NCBI GenBank assembly: GCA_021737145.1
Contig: JAIPEN010000001.1
Location: 1-64,000 of the forward strand
Source: Desulfarculaceae bacterium
GTDB lineage: Bacteria; Desulfobacterota; Desulfarculia; Desulfarculales; Desulfarculaceae
Reading direction: 5' to 3'
DNA length: 64,000 nt
The notes beneath the pieces were generated by a model. That model had not been told where the DNA came from and made no database searches. It was given only the letters and a program-made list of their open reading frames with translations. The translations under genes and the position numbers were made by a program. How positions within the stretch are numbered: the first letter of the stretch is position 1; every line of letters starts with the position of its first letter. This document shows, piece after piece, positions 8,704 through 17,168 of this stretch.

Positions 8704-8739
8704 CAGGCAACGGACAGCCAACCGTTGGAGATGACTGGC

Positions 8740-9375
8740 ATGATTCGAAAATCCCTCGTTCTGGCCCTGAGCCTGCTTCTGCTGCTGGCCGCGATGCCCG
8801 CCATGGCCAAGGCACCGGCCGAGCCCATCACCATCACCGTGCTGGAGGCGGCCCAGATGTTGGCCGCCGAGCCCAAGGACACCTTCATGGTGGACGTGCG
8901 CACCCGCATGGAATACGCCCTGCTGGGTCATCCTCCCCGCGCCTACAACGTGCCCTGGCGTCTGGCCACCAACGACTTTCAGGTGGCGGGCGGCCCCTAC
9001 AACGGGGGCAAGGCCCCTTACACCGGATATCAGCGAAGCCCCAAGCCCAACCCGGACTTTTTGGGGGTCATGGGCTCGCTGTTCAAGCCCCAGGACAAGC
9101 TGCTGATAATTTCCAGCACCGGAGAGCAGGGCGCCCAGGCGGCCGAGGCCCTGGTCAAGGCCGGCTACACCCAGGTCTACAACCTGTCCCACGGATTCCT
9201 GGGGCAGGCCCTGGTGCCGGAAAAACAGGGCGAGCTGGCCCAGAAGTATTCCCCGGTCCATGGCTCCCGGGGCAAGCTCAACGGTTGGCTGTTCTGGGAT
9301 TTACCGGTAAGCCACGAGCTGGACCCGCGCTACATCTACCCGCCGGATCTAAAACGCATGCAGACCCAGAAATAG
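8740..9375 (+). CDS. Exported rhodanese-domain protein lacking the active-site Cys
   Basis: A 211-residue protein with a Sec signal peptide (MIRKSLVLALSLLLLLAAMP, cleavage near AMAKA), so it is periplasmic or anchored. Residues 30-150 carry a rhodanese fold: DTFMVDVRTRMEYALLGHPP at the N-side and LLIISSTGEQGAQAAEALVKAGYTQVYNLSHG at the active-site loop. The loop normally starts with the catalytic Cys (CxxGxRS); here the position is Ser, so sulfurtransferase activity is unlikely. The ATG at 8740 is nine bases after GGAG; an ATG at 8731 overlaps it. It is transcribed divergently from tldD and convergently with hflX. Confidence 0.75.
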   Translation: MIRKSLVLALSLLLLLAAMPAMAKAPAEPITITVLEAAQMLAAEPKDTFMVDVRTRMEYALLGHPPRAYNVPWRLATNDFQVAGGPYNGGKAPYTGYQRSPKPNPDFLGVMGSLFKPQDKLLIISSTGEQGAQAAEALVKAGYTQVYNLSHGFLGQALVPEKQGELAQKYSPVHGSRGKLNGWLFWDLPVSHELDPRYIYPPDLKRMQTQK

Positions 9376-9378
9376 GTC

Positions 9379-11046
9379 TCAGGCGGTCCCATACTCCGGG
9401 ACCTGGCTCCAGCCGCCCGCTCCGGCCACCATTTCTTCCATACGCTCCAGCAAGGGCCCCAGGCTCTTGGGCTTGAGCGCGCTCACCGCCACCCCGCCGT
9501 AGCGGTTGCTCAGCATCTTCAGCGCCTCGGGCGGGGCCGCGTCGGCCTTGTTGAGCACCAGCAAGCGGGGCGCGTCGCTGAACTCCATCTGGTCCAGGAT
9601 GGCCTCCACCGCCTGAATCTGCTCCTCCACCCGGGGGTTGGCCGCGTCGGCCACGTGCACCAACAGGTCGGCCTGCTCCAGCTCCTCCAGGGTGGCGGCA
9701 AAGGCTCGTTGCAGCTCTTGGGGCAGGTCGCGGATAAAGCCCACGGTGTCGGTGATGATCACCTCGCGCTCGCGGGGGAAGCGCAGCCGCCGGGTGGTGG
9801 GGTCCAGGGTGGCGAAGAGACGGTTCTCGGCCTTCACCTTGCTGCCGGTCAGGGCGTTGAGCAGGGTGGATTTGCCCGCATTGGTGTAACCCACGATGGA
9901 CAGCACCGGCAGGCCGCCCCGGGAGCGGGCCTCGCGGCGCCGGCCCCGCTGGCGGGCGATCTGCTCCAGATCCCGCTCCAGGCGGTTCAGGCGCTGGCGC
10001 ACCCTGCGGCGGTCGATCTCCAGCCGGGTCTCACCCGGGCCCCGGCCGCCGATGCCTCCGGTGAGGCGGCTCAGCCCGTCGTCGCGCGCGCCAAGGCGGG
10101 GCATGAGGTACTTGAGCTGGGCCATTTCCACCTGGAGCTTGCCCTCGCGGGTGGCGGCCCGCTGGGCGAAGATGTCCAGGATGAGCTGGGTGCGGTCGAT
10201 GAATTTCAGCTCCGCGCTGAAGGAGGCGGCCAGGGAGCGGGCCTGGCCCGGGGTGAGGTCCTGGTCCAGCACCAGCACGTCGGCCCCCGAGCGCAGGGCC
10301 TTCAACAGCACCTGGCTCAGCTTGCCCGGTCCGATGAGGGTGCGCGGGTCGGGCTTGCGCCGCCGCTGCACCACCCGTCCCACCACGCTGAGCCCGGCCG
10401 AACGGGCCAGCTCGGCCAACTCGTCCAGGCGCTCCCGGGCCTCGTCGGCGGGCCCGCTGGTCACGCTGATCAGCAGGGCCGCGCCCGAGCGCCCCACCTC
10501 CTGGGCCCCGGCGCTGCGCCCCAGCTCCTGCTCCAGGGCTCGCACCAGGCGCGAGAGATCCTCGGGCGCCTGGCCGGGGATAAAGGGCTCCAGCAGGCGC
10601 TCGTCCGCGCCCTCCACCGGGGTGGGCAGCAGGTGGGCCGCGTGGATCAGGCCGGGCAGGCCGTCCTCGCGCACCTCCATGGCGGCCACCAGGTCCCAGC
10701 GCTTGATCCCCAGGTCGCCCAGGTCGGCCGGGCTCAGGCCTCCCGCGCCCAGGGTGGTGTGCAGCCAGGCATGCCCGGCCAAACGGCCCCGGCCCCGGCG
10801 CAGGCGCGCCGGATCCGGCGAGGCGATGCCCTCGTGGGGCGAGCCCACCACCACCGAGGCCACCGCGCCCTTGCGGTCCAGGGCCAGGCCGATGGGACGG
10901 CCCAGCTCGGCGCTGAGCCGGGCCAGGTCGCGGGCCTGCTCCGGCAAAATGAGCTCGGCCGGGGGCAGACGGCGGCGGAAGAGGTTGTTCAGCCGCTTGA
11001 GCTGATTGGGCTTGAGGCCGCTGGTGTGGCCCAGGACTTTTGGCAA
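9379..11046 (-). CDS. hflX: GTPase HflX
   Basis: A 555-residue ribosome-associated GTPase that splits stalled 70S ribosomes under stress. The N-terminal HflX domain contains GPGKLSQVL and DVLVLDQDLTPGQARSL near residue 240, followed by GGIGGRGPGETRLEIDRR. The G domain shows G1 GYTNAGKST near 385, G3 DTVGFI and G4 NKAD. It is longer than the ~426-residue E. coli protein because of an extra ~120 residues at the N-terminus, as in many deltaproteobacteria. It starts with TTG behind GGAG and directly follows dnaB (six-base gap), so it ends the rpsF-dnaB operon. Confidence 0.95.
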   Translation of the reverse strand: MPKVLGHTSGLKPNQLKRLNNLFRRRLPPAELILPEQARDLARLSAELGRPIGLALDRKGAVASVVVGSPHEGIASPDPARLRRGRGRLAGHAWLHTTLGAGGLSPADLGDLGIKRWDLVAAMEVREDGLPGLIHAAHLLPTPVEGADERLLEPFIPGQAPEDLSRLVRALEQELGRSAGAQEVGRSGAALLISVTSGPADEARERLDELAELARSAGLSVVGRVVQRRRKPDPRTLIGPGKLSQVLLKALRSGADVLVLDQDLTPGQARSLAASFSAELKFIDRTQLILDIFAQRAATREGKLQVEMAQLKYLMPRLGARDDGLSRLTGGIGGRGPGETRLEIDRRRVRQRLNRLERDLEQIARQRGRRREARSRGGLPVLSIVGYTNAGKSTLLNALTGSKVKAENRLFATLDPTTRRLRFPREREVIITDTVGFIRDLPQELQRAFAATLEELEQADLLVHVADAANPRVEEQIQAVEAILDQMEFSDAPRLLVLNKADAAPPEALKMLSNRYGGVAVSALKPKSLGPLLERMEEMVAGAGGWSQVPEYGTA

Positions 11047-11052
11047 AGGGGT

Positions 11053-12429
11053 CTACTCCTCCAGGGAGGGATCGAAGGTCAGGTCCTCGAACCTGGTGAG
11101 GTCGTCCAAAAAGGCCAGGCGCACCGTGTCGGTGGGTCCGTTGCGCTGCTTGCCGATGATGATCTCGGCCACGTTGTCGTCGTCCTCTTCCGGGTCGTCG
11201 CGCTTCTTGTAGACCTTCTTGCGGTAGATGAAGGCGATCACGTCCGCGTCCTGCTCGATGGCCCCGGACTCGCGCAGGTCGCTGAGCATGGGGCGCTTGT
11301 CCCCGCCCGGGCGCTCCTCAACCTTGCGGTTGAGCTGGCTCAGGGCCACCACCGGCAACGACAGCTCCTTGGCCAGGGCCTTGAGCGAACGCGAGATGTT
11401 GCTGATCTCCTGCTCACGGCTTTCGGTGCCCCCCCGGCCGCGCATGAGCTGGAGGTAGTCCACCAGGATCAAGCCCAGGCCGTGCTCCAGGGCCAGGCGC
11501 CGCGCCTTGGCCCGCAGGTCCAAGACCGACAGGGCGGGGGTGTCGTCGATGTAGATGGGGGCGGTGTGCAGCTTGTCCGCCGCCTGGGTCAGGGCCGGGA
11601 AGTCCTGGTTGTGCGACAAGAAGCCGGAGCGGATTTTGGAGCCGGACACCCGGGCCTCGGAGGCCAGCAGGCGCATGCCCAGCTGCTCCTTGCTCATCTC
11701 CAGGCTGAAGATGGCCGTCACCACCCCGTGGTCCAGGGCCGCGTTGGAGGCGATGTTCAGGGCAAAGGCGGTCTTGCCCATGGAGGGACGCCCGGCGATG
11801 ATGATCAGATCGCCCTTTTGCAGGCCCGTGGTTAGCTGGTCCAGCTTCTTGAAGCCGGTGGGCACGCCCGACACCTGGCCCTTGAGGCTGAAGCGCTCCT
11901 CGATGACCTGCATGGAGGAGATGACCACATCGCCGATGTGGCTCACCTGCTGGCTGAGGCGCTCCTGGGTGGCCGCGAAGATGGCCCGCTCGGCCCCTTC
12001 CAGGGCCACCTCGGGCTCGGCCTGGTGGGCGTGGGCTTCCTCCACCGCCTTGTGGGCCGCGGCGATGAAGCCCCTGAGCAGGGCCTTGTCTTTAACCAGC
12101 GATGCGTAGTGGTCCACGTGGGCCGGGCCCAGGAGGATGTCGGCCAGCTCGGCCAGATAGGCCGCGCCGCCCACGGACTCCAGGCGGGCCTCGTCGGACA
12201 AACGGGAAGTGACCGTGATCTCGTCCACCGGCTGGTTCTTGTCGTACAGGGCCAGCATGGCCCCGTAGATCTGCCCGTGGCGGCGGTCGTAGAAGTCGGT
12301 TGGCTTGAGGATGGAGGCGATTCCGGCCAGCACGTCGCTGCCGTGCACCAGCACCCCGCCCAGCACCCCGCGCTCTGCGGCGAGGTCCTGGGGGGGTACG
12401 CGACGATTGGGAGCGCCGGAATCGCTCAC
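11053..12429 (-). CDS. dnaB: Replicative DNA helicase DnaB
   Basis: A 458-residue hexameric 5'-3' helicase of the replication fork. It has the N-terminal helical domain (PPQDLAAERGVLGGVL) and the RecA-like domain with Walker A GRPSMGKTAFALN near residue 212, H2 LILVDYLQLMRG, and H4 SDLRESGAIEQDADVIAFIYR. There is no intein. It starts with GTG behind AGGAG. It lies between rplI and hflX, the common deltaproteobacterial arrangement that ties replication to the S6-S18-L9 ribosomal operon. Confidence 0.97.
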   Translation of the reverse strand: MSDSGAPNRRVPPQDLAAERGVLGGVLVHGSDVLAGIASILKPTDFYDRRHGQIYGAMLALYDKNQPVDEITVTSRLSDEARLESVGGAAYLAELADILLGPAHVDHYASLVKDKALLRGFIAAAHKAVEEAHAHQAEPEVALEGAERAIFAATQERLSQQVSHIGDVVISSMQVIEERFSLKGQVSGVPTGFKKLDQLTTGLQKGDLIIIAGRPSMGKTAFALNIASNAALDHGVVTAIFSLEMSKEQLGMRLLASEARVSGSKIRSGFLSHNQDFPALTQAADKLHTAPIYIDDTPALSVLDLRAKARRLALEHGLGLILVDYLQLMRGRGGTESREQEISNISRSLKALAKELSLPVVALSQLNRKVEERPGGDKRPMLSDLRESGAIEQDADVIAFIYRKKVYKKRDDPEEDDDNVAEIIIGKQRNGPTDTVRLAFLDDLTRFEDLTFDPSLEE

Positions 12430-12451
12430 GCTGAGCTCCTAAAGCTGGCGG

Positions 12452-13111
12452 CTAGTCCCCCGAGCGGCCGCCGAAGTTCTCGGCCGCCTTGGCCAAGACC
12501 TTTTCGGCCGCTTCCAGGGTTTCTTCCACCGCGGCCTGAACCTTGTCCTCGGGCTTTTCCTCGGCGGCTTCGACCTCCGCCTCGGCCTCGGCTTCGGCCG
12601 GGGCCTCGGTTTGCTCCTCGGCCGGCTCCTCGGCGGGCGCGGCTTCCTCAACCGGCTCGTCGCCGGCCTCGGAAATCACTTCCACCTGGATGTCCACCAC
12701 CACCTGGGGGTGCAGCTTCACCGGCAGGGTGTAGCTGCCCAGGGCCTTGATGGGGCCGTCCTCCATGATGATGCGGCGGCGGTCGATGTCATGGCCGAGC
12801 TCGGCCAGGGCCGCGGCGATCTGCATGTTGGTCACCGAGCCGTAGAGCTTGCCGCCCTCGCCGGACCGGGCGGTGAGCTCCACCTTGATCCCGGCCAGCT
12901 TGTCGGCGTCGCCCTTGACCTTGTCGGCCTGACGGGCGGCGGCGGCTTCGATGCGCTGACGCTCGGCTTCCAGGGCCTTAATGTTCTTGTTGGTGGCCAT
13001 CAGGGCCAGCCCCTTGGGGATGAGGTAATTGCGGCCGTAGCCGTTTTTCACCAGCACCACCTCGCCGGGATCGCCCAGGCCCAGGACTTCCTGGGTGAGG
13101 ATAACCTTCAT
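12452..13111 (-). CDS. rplI: 50S ribosomal protein L9 with long acidic C-terminal tail
   Basis: The first 148 residues are a normal L9: MKVILTQEVLGLGDPGEVVLVKNGYGRNYL, the long connecting helix, and the C-terminal domain with GKLYGSVTNMQIAAAL. L9 binds 23S rRNA and suppresses ribosome slippage. An extra ~70 residues rich in Glu, Ala and Pro follow (about 150-219), making it half again as long as usual. It lies between the DUF2232 membrane protein gene and dnaB. Confidence 0.96.
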   Translation of the reverse strand: MKVILTQEVLGLGDPGEVVLVKNGYGRNYLIPKGLALMATNKNIKALEAERQRIEAAAARQADKVKGDADKLAGIKVELTARSGEGGKLYGSVTNMQIAAALAELGHDIDRRRIIMEDGPIKALGSYTLPVKLHPQVVVDIQVEVISEAGDEPVEEAAPAEEPAEEQTEAPAEAEAEAEVEAAEEKPEDKVQAAVEETLEAAEKVLAKAAENFGGRSGD

Positions 13112-13115
13112 TGTC

Positions 13116-14096
13116 TTATTCCTCCGACTCAGGCGGCAGGTTCATTTTCCGCCGCCTTAGATTTAACCATATATCGAACAGGCCCACCGCCGCCAGTATG
13201 GCGGCAAGGTAAAACTCCAGCGCCACCAGCAGGTACAGGGCCCAGCGCAAGAGCACCGGGGCGTTCTTGGCCCGCAGCCAGAAGTCGGTCACGGCCAGGC
13301 CCTGCAAGAAGTACAGCAGGCCCATCACCAGGACCAGGTTGGCTCCCGTCCAGAACACCCAGCCCGAACCCAGAACCATCAAGCACCCGCCCGCGATGAT
13401 CAGGTACACCAGGGGCTCTGGCGTGCGGTACAGGGTCAGGTCCTCGGCCGGCCCCATGCCTCCCAGGCGAGCGGCCAGCCGGCGGGCGCCCAGCATATTC
13501 AGCCAGGCCACCATCAACGACACCCCGGCCAGGATGCCCGGCGCCAGATGCAGCACGATGCGCTCTGCCAGCCTGAGGCCATCCTCGATCTGGCGCAGGG
13601 TGTCCGGGTCCAAGTCCATGGCCCGGTACACATCCAGCACCGTGGCCATCTCCAGGCTCCATTGGGCCCGCCACATCTGCCAGGGACTGGCCCCGGAGAG
13701 CATGGAGGCCACGACCAACAGCAGCAGCACCGCGGCCATTCCGCCGGCCGCTCCCGCGCCCACGCCCCACCTTTCGGGCAGGCCCAGGCAGGGCAGCTCG
13801 CCCAGCCCCGCGGCCATGACCAGGAAGTAGAGCAGGTAGTAGCCGCCTCCCGGCGGCGCGGCCAACTGCAACAACCCGAAGGTGATCAGCGCGGCTAGCA
13901 GCAGCGCCCTGCGTCCCGCCCAGGGGCCCCGGGTCCTATAGGCCAGGACCAGGGGCAGGGGAGAGGCGAAGGTGATCACCGACCCGGCCAGGGGCAGAAA
14001 CCAGGGCACGGCGAACAGGGCCACCGCACCGGCCGCCGCCGCCAGGGGCGGCAGCCAATCCACGGGGCGGGCTCGGCCCATGAGCGCCGCCGGCAT
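13116..14096 (-). CDS. DUF2232 (YybS-like) integral membrane protein
   Basis: About 326 residues with eight or so hydrophobic segments and no cytoplasmic enzyme domain. It occupies the position between rpsR and rplI where deltaproteobacteria and Firmicutes carry DUF2232/YybS proteins, which supports the family call. The molecular function of this family is not established. The ATG at 14096 is used; it lies seven bases after the rpsR stop, so translation is probably coupled. A TTG codon immediately precedes it. Confidence 0.8.
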   Translation of the reverse strand: MPAALMGRARPVDWLPPLAAAAGAVALFAVPWFLPLAGSVITFASPLPLVLAYRTRGPWAGRRALLLAALITFGLLQLAAPPGGGYYLLYFLVMAAGLGELPCLGLPERWGVGAGAAGGMAAVLLLLVVASMLSGASPWQMWRAQWSLEMATVLDVYRAMDLDPDTLRQIEDGLRLAERIVLHLAPGILAGVSLMVAWLNMLGARRLAARLGGMGPAEDLTLYRTPEPLVYLIIAGGCLMVLGSGWVFWTGANLVLVMGLLYFLQGLAVTDFWLRAKNAPVLLRWALYLLVALEFYLAAILAAVGLFDIWLNLRRRKMNLPPESEE

Positions 14097-14103
14097 CAAG
14101 CGC

Positions 14104-14346
14104 TTAGTTCGGACCCTGAGCCGAGAAGGGCAACAGGGCTATGTGTCGGGCCCGCTTGATGGCCAGGGTCAGCTCACGCTGGTGCTTGGCGCAGCAACCG
14201 CTGATGCGCCGGGGGATGATCTTGCCCCGTTCGGTGGTGTAGTAGCGCAGGGTGCGGGGCTCCTTGTAGTCGATCTGCAAGCTGGAGTCGGCGCAGAAGC
14301 GGCAGACCTTGCGGCGTCCGTATCTCCTTCTCTTGAGCGTGATCAT
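14104..14346 (-). CDS. rpsR: 30S ribosomal protein S18
   Basis: An 80-residue S18. It binds S6 and 16S rRNA on the platform of the small subunit. [35 protein letters not shown] and the central [14 protein letters not shown] are diagnostic. The N-terminal CRFC and the CC pair make it a zinc-binding (C+) form. It lies between rpsF and the DUF2232 gene with ten-base gaps. Confidence 0.97.
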   Translation of the reverse strand: MITLKRRRYGRRKVCRFCADSSLQIDYKEPRTLRYYTTERGKIIPRRISGCCAKHQRELTLAIKRARHIALLPFSAQGPN

Positions 14347-14355
14347 GCCGTCCTC

Positions 14356-14799
14356 CTAGCTCTCGTCGCTGTCGGGTTTGTCGTCCGCGGGCTTGTCGTC
14401 TTCTTCCTTGGCGGCTTCCCTGGCCTCGGCGGCCTCGGCAAGCTCGGCGGCCTTGGCGGCCTTGGCGGCCTCGGCCTCGGCCTTGGCCTGGGACATGGCC
14501 TCCAGGTCGAAGGAGTCGTCCAGCTTTACCGTGAGGTAGCGGATCACCTGCTCGTCGATCTTGAAGTTACGCTCCATCTCGGTGACCGCCGGACCCTCGG
14601 CGCCGTACTCGAACAGCACGAAGTAACCCTTGTTCTGCTTTTTGACCGTATAGGCCAAGCGGCGGCGTCCCCAGTGGTCTTCCTTGACCAGGAAGCCTCC
14701 GCCGTCCTCCAGGATGCCGCGGAACTTGTCCACCGCCGCGGCGGTGTCCTCCTCGCTAAGCTCCGGATGGACAATAAAAATCGTCTCATAGTGTCGCAT
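14356..14799 (-). CDS. rpsF: 30S ribosomal protein S6 with charged C-terminal tail
   Basis: The first ~100 residues are a standard S6: MRHYETIFIVHPELSEED, a GGxxxxKEDHWGRRRLAYTVKK strand pair, and the S18-binding face. S6 pairs with S18 on the 30S platform. Residues 103-147 are a low-complexity Ala/Glu/Lys helix-like stretch ending in an acidic DDKPDSDES tail. The ATG at 14799 is chosen because GAGGAGG sits directly upstream; an in-frame start 11 codons earlier lacks a site. First gene of the rpsF-rpsR-DUF2232-rplI-dnaB-hflX operon. Confidence 0.97.
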   Translation of the reverse strand: MRHYETIFIVHPELSEEDTAAAVDKFRGILEDGGGFLVKEDHWGRRRLAYTVKKQNKGYFVLFEYGAEGPAVTEMERNFKIDEQVIRYLTVKLDDSFDLEAMSQAKAEAEAAKAAKAAELAEAAEAREAAKEEDDKPADDKPDSDES

Positions 14800-14822
14800 A
14801 AGGCCTCCTCTCGGTCTGAACG

Positions 14823-14850
14823 TCCCCGGCAACGGCCTTAGCTGCCGGAG
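14823..14850 (-). promoter_or_regulatory. Hairpin in the rpsF leader, candidate S6:S18 autoregulatory site
   Basis: In the minus-strand transcript CTCCGGCA (14843-14850) pairs with TGCCGGGG (14823-14830) across an 11-nt loop, 24 bases upstream of rpsF. Many bacteria carry an S6:S18-binding RNA here for autogenous control. The position fits, but I have not matched the consensus base by base. Confidence 0.35.
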
Positions 14851-14873
14851 AAAGGAGTTGATTGGAAGCTAAA

Positions 14874-14902
14874 CAGCTACCACCGGTCCCCGGAATTGTC
14901 AA
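14874..14902 (-). promoter_or_regulatory. Probable promoter of the rpsF operon
   Basis: On the minus strand TTGACA (14897-14902) and TAGCTG (14874-14879) are 17 bp apart. The -35 box is perfect and the -10 box weak. The promoter overlaps the 3' end of the upstream Nudix gene. Confidence 0.5.
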
Positions 14903-15290
14903 GAGCTCCGGTGGCTTTGAGCCTCTGAAGCAGTAGGCGGTCAGTGGGGCACAGGGCCAAATCCAGGGCGCCCTCCGGGCTCAGCCAGACCAGGGCGCGG
15001 TGCTCCAGGGCCCGAGGCTCTCCAGAGGCGAGATTGCAGGCAAAGGCGTGCAGCCGAAGGGGCTGTCCGTCCGGGGTGAGGCCCTCCTGGCTGGCCAGCA
15101 AATCCCCCACCCGAACCCGCACGTCCAACTCCTCGGCCATCTCCCGGGCCAGGCAGGCGGGCAGGCTCTCGCCGGGCTCGGCCTTGCCGCCGGGAAGCTC
15201 CCACAGGCCGCTTTTTCGGCGCTGGGCCAGCAGCAGCCCCTCTCCGCGCCTCAGCACCGCGCAGGTGACCTCCAGGCGGGCCGGGGTCAT
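14877..15290 (-). CDS. Nudix hydrolase (MutT-like)
   Basis: A 137-residue single-domain Nudix protein that hydrolyses a nucleoside diphosphate linked to another group. The Nudix box is complete at about residues 34-56: GGKAEPGESLPACLAREMAEEL, with the REMAEEL metal-binding glutamates. Length and the LLLAQRRKSGLWELPGG opening resemble MutT/NTP pyrophosphohydrolases that clean oxidised nucleotides, but substrate is not certain. Its ATG overlaps the stop of the TPR gene (ATGA), so the two are translationally coupled. Confidence 0.9.
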   Translation of the reverse strand: MTPARLEVTCAVLRRGEGLLLAQRRKSGLWELPGGKAEPGESLPACLAREMAEELDVRVRVGDLLASQEGLTPDGQPLRLHAFACNLASGEPRALEHRALVWLSPEGALDLALCPTDRLLLQRLKATGALDNSGDRW

Positions 15291-17089
15291 GGCTTGCCGC
15301 TGTTCTTTTGGCCCAATTGGCGGGTGCGCAGGCTCAGATAGCGTTCCTCGGCCTGGGGAAAGGCCGGGTCCGCGTCAAGAATGGCCTCGTAGAGCTCCAG
15401 GGCCCGGGCGTCGCGGCCCTGGGACTCCAGCAGTCCGGCCAGCTGGAACTTGAGCTTCAGGTCCTTGGGGGTCAGCTCCACCGCCTTGTCCAGGGCCTCG
15501 ATGGCCCCGGCCGGGTCTTCGGCCTCCAGGGCCAGGGCGGCCTTGAACTGCCACAGCTTGGCGCTCTTCGGGTTTTTGGCCAGCACCAGGGCCAGCAGCT
15601 CGCCCGCCTCCTGGGGAGCCTTTTGATCCATGCGGTCCAGCACGGCCAGCCAAAGATTCAGGTCGTGGGGATTTTTGTCCAACAACAGGGCGGCCAGCCC
15701 CATGACCTCGTCCCAGCGCTTGAGCCCCAGCAGGGCGCGCAGCTTCAGCTCCATGACCTCGGGATCGTCGGGACGGGCGCTCTCCACCGGCTCCAGCAGC
15801 TCCAGGCAGCGCTGGTGCTTGCTTTCCTCAAAGGCCAGCACCGCCAGATTGAAGGCCAGGTCGGGGTCGGTGGGTTGCAGCTTGCTCAGGCGCTCGTAGG
15901 TTCGGGCCAGGGCCTTGCGCCAGCCCATGTCCTGGTAGAGCTTGGCCAGGGCCAAAAGCGGGGCCGGGTCTTCGGGCGAGAGCTCGGCCACCTTTTCCAG
16001 CTCCTTGATGGCCCCGCGCTTGTCCTCGGCGGCCAAAAAGGCCTGGCTCAAGGCCAGGTGCAACTCGCGGTCCTTGGGCGAAAGGATCGAGGCCCGTTGC
16101 AAGGCCTCGCGCTCGCCCTGCCGGTTGCCGGCCGCGCCGCGCAAGCGGGCCAGCTCCTGCCAGTAGTCCGCCTGTCCGCCGTCCAGGCGCACCGCCTTTT
16201 CCATGCTCTGCAAGGCGAGTTGGTCCTGGCCGGCCTTTTGCCGGGCAATGGACAAGCGGGCCAGGCTGGCCGCCCGGTCCGGGCCGCTCTGGGCCTCGGC
16301 CAGACGCTCCAGCAGGGCGGCGGCTTCTTCCCAGCGGGCCAGGTCCTCGTACAGCCCGGCCAGGCGCTCCAGCAGCGCGGTGTCTCCGGGACGGGTCGCG
16401 GCCAGCTTGCTCAGGGCCACGGCGGCCCGTTCCTTGTCCCCCATGCGCTCATAGAGCATGGCCAGGCGCTCCAGCCAGCGCGGGTCCTTGGCGCTCTGGG
16501 CGTGGCTGGCCAGCAGTTCGGCCGCCTGGGGATAGCGGGCCGCCTCGGTGTAGAGGTCGGCCAAGCGCTCGATGAGCAGGGAGTCGTCCGGGGTTAGCTC
16601 CAGGGCGCGCTCGGTATGGGATATCTTGTCGTCCAGGGACTCGGCCGCCGCGGCCCGGCGCAGCCAGTCAATGGGCAACAGCCGCACCAGCAGGCTCACC
16701 GCGCCGATGGGCTCGTCGTTTTTGAGCACCTCCAGCTTTAGGGTGGGGGTGTCGTACATGCGCGGGCCCAGGAGCTTGGCCACGGTGTGGTAGTGGTTCA
16801 GGTCCAACTCGGGAAAGCCCTGCAAGCGCCAGGTGAGGCCCAGGTCCAGCCAGGCGTCGCTCTTGGCGCCCAGCACCCGGAAGGGCGCGTCCGGATGCAG
16901 GGTGGCCACCCCGCCACCGCGCACCTTCAAGGGCAGCCCGCCGATGGACAGCTCCACCCACTCCAGGCGGGGGCCTTTGTTGGAAGCTTGCTTTTCGGCT
17001 TGATCCTGGGCGGACACGGGCGGGTGAGCGGCCAGGGCAAGGCCCGCGGCCAATAGAAGCGCTGTGAGGACCCGGGCAAGGGGACTCAT
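15287..17089 (-). CDS. Exported TPR-repeat protein
   Basis: A 600-residue protein with a signal peptide (MSPLARVLTALLLAAGLALA, cleavage near VSAQ), then a ~110-residue N-terminal region of unknown type, then about twelve tetratricopeptide repeats from residue ~120 to the end (for example DPAPLLALAKLYQDMGWRKA, LWQFKAALALEAEDPAGAIE). Such repeats form protein-binding solenoids, so it is probably a periplasmic scaffold. The ATG at 17089 has GGAGG upstream and starts a proper signal peptide; the longer ORF does not. Partner unknown. Confidence 0.75.
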   Translation of the reverse strand: MSPLARVLTALLLAAGLALAAHPPVSAQDQAEKQASNKGPRLEWVELSIGGLPLKVRGGGVATLHPDAPFRVLGAKSDAWLDLGLTWRLQGFPELDLNHYHTVAKLLGPRMYDTPTLKLEVLKNDEPIGAVSLLVRLLPIDWLRRAAAAESLDDKISHTERALELTPDDSLLIERLADLYTEAARYPQAAELLASHAQSAKDPRWLERLAMLYERMGDKERAAVALSKLAATRPGDTALLERLAGLYEDLARWEEAAALLERLAEAQSGPDRAASLARLSIARQKAGQDQLALQSMEKAVRLDGGQADYWQELARLRGAAGNRQGEREALQRASILSPKDRELHLALSQAFLAAEDKRGAIKELEKVAELSPEDPAPLLALAKLYQDMGWRKALARTYERLSKLQPTDPDLAFNLAVLAFEESKHQRCLELLEPVESARPDDPEVMELKLRALLGLKRWDEVMGLAALLLDKNPHDLNLWLAVLDRMDQKAPQEAGELLALVLAKNPKSAKLWQFKAALALEAEDPAGAIEALDKAVELTPKDLKLKFQLAGLLESQGRDARALELYEAILDADPAFPQAEERYLSLRTRQLGQKNSGKP

Positions 17090-17129
17090 GCTAACCCGCC
17101 TCCCAAACTGACTAAAATATCCGCTCCAA

Positions 17130-17158
17130 ACTGTACAAGAGCCGTAGGGGCAAGTCAA
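17130..17158 (-). promoter_or_regulatory. Sigma70 promoter of the TPR-Nudix pair
   Basis: On the minus strand TTGACT (17153-17158) and TACAGT (17130-17135) are 17 bp apart, about 40 bases before the TPR start. Confidence 0.65.
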
Positions 17159-17168
17159 AAGGGGATGT

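Noticed and set aside
9655..11835. Plus-strand open reading frame of 726 codons opposite hflX and dnaB
   Set aside because: It lies antisense to two clear genes; high third-position GC keeps complementary frames open. The translation has no domain and unnatural His/Gln/Gly composition.
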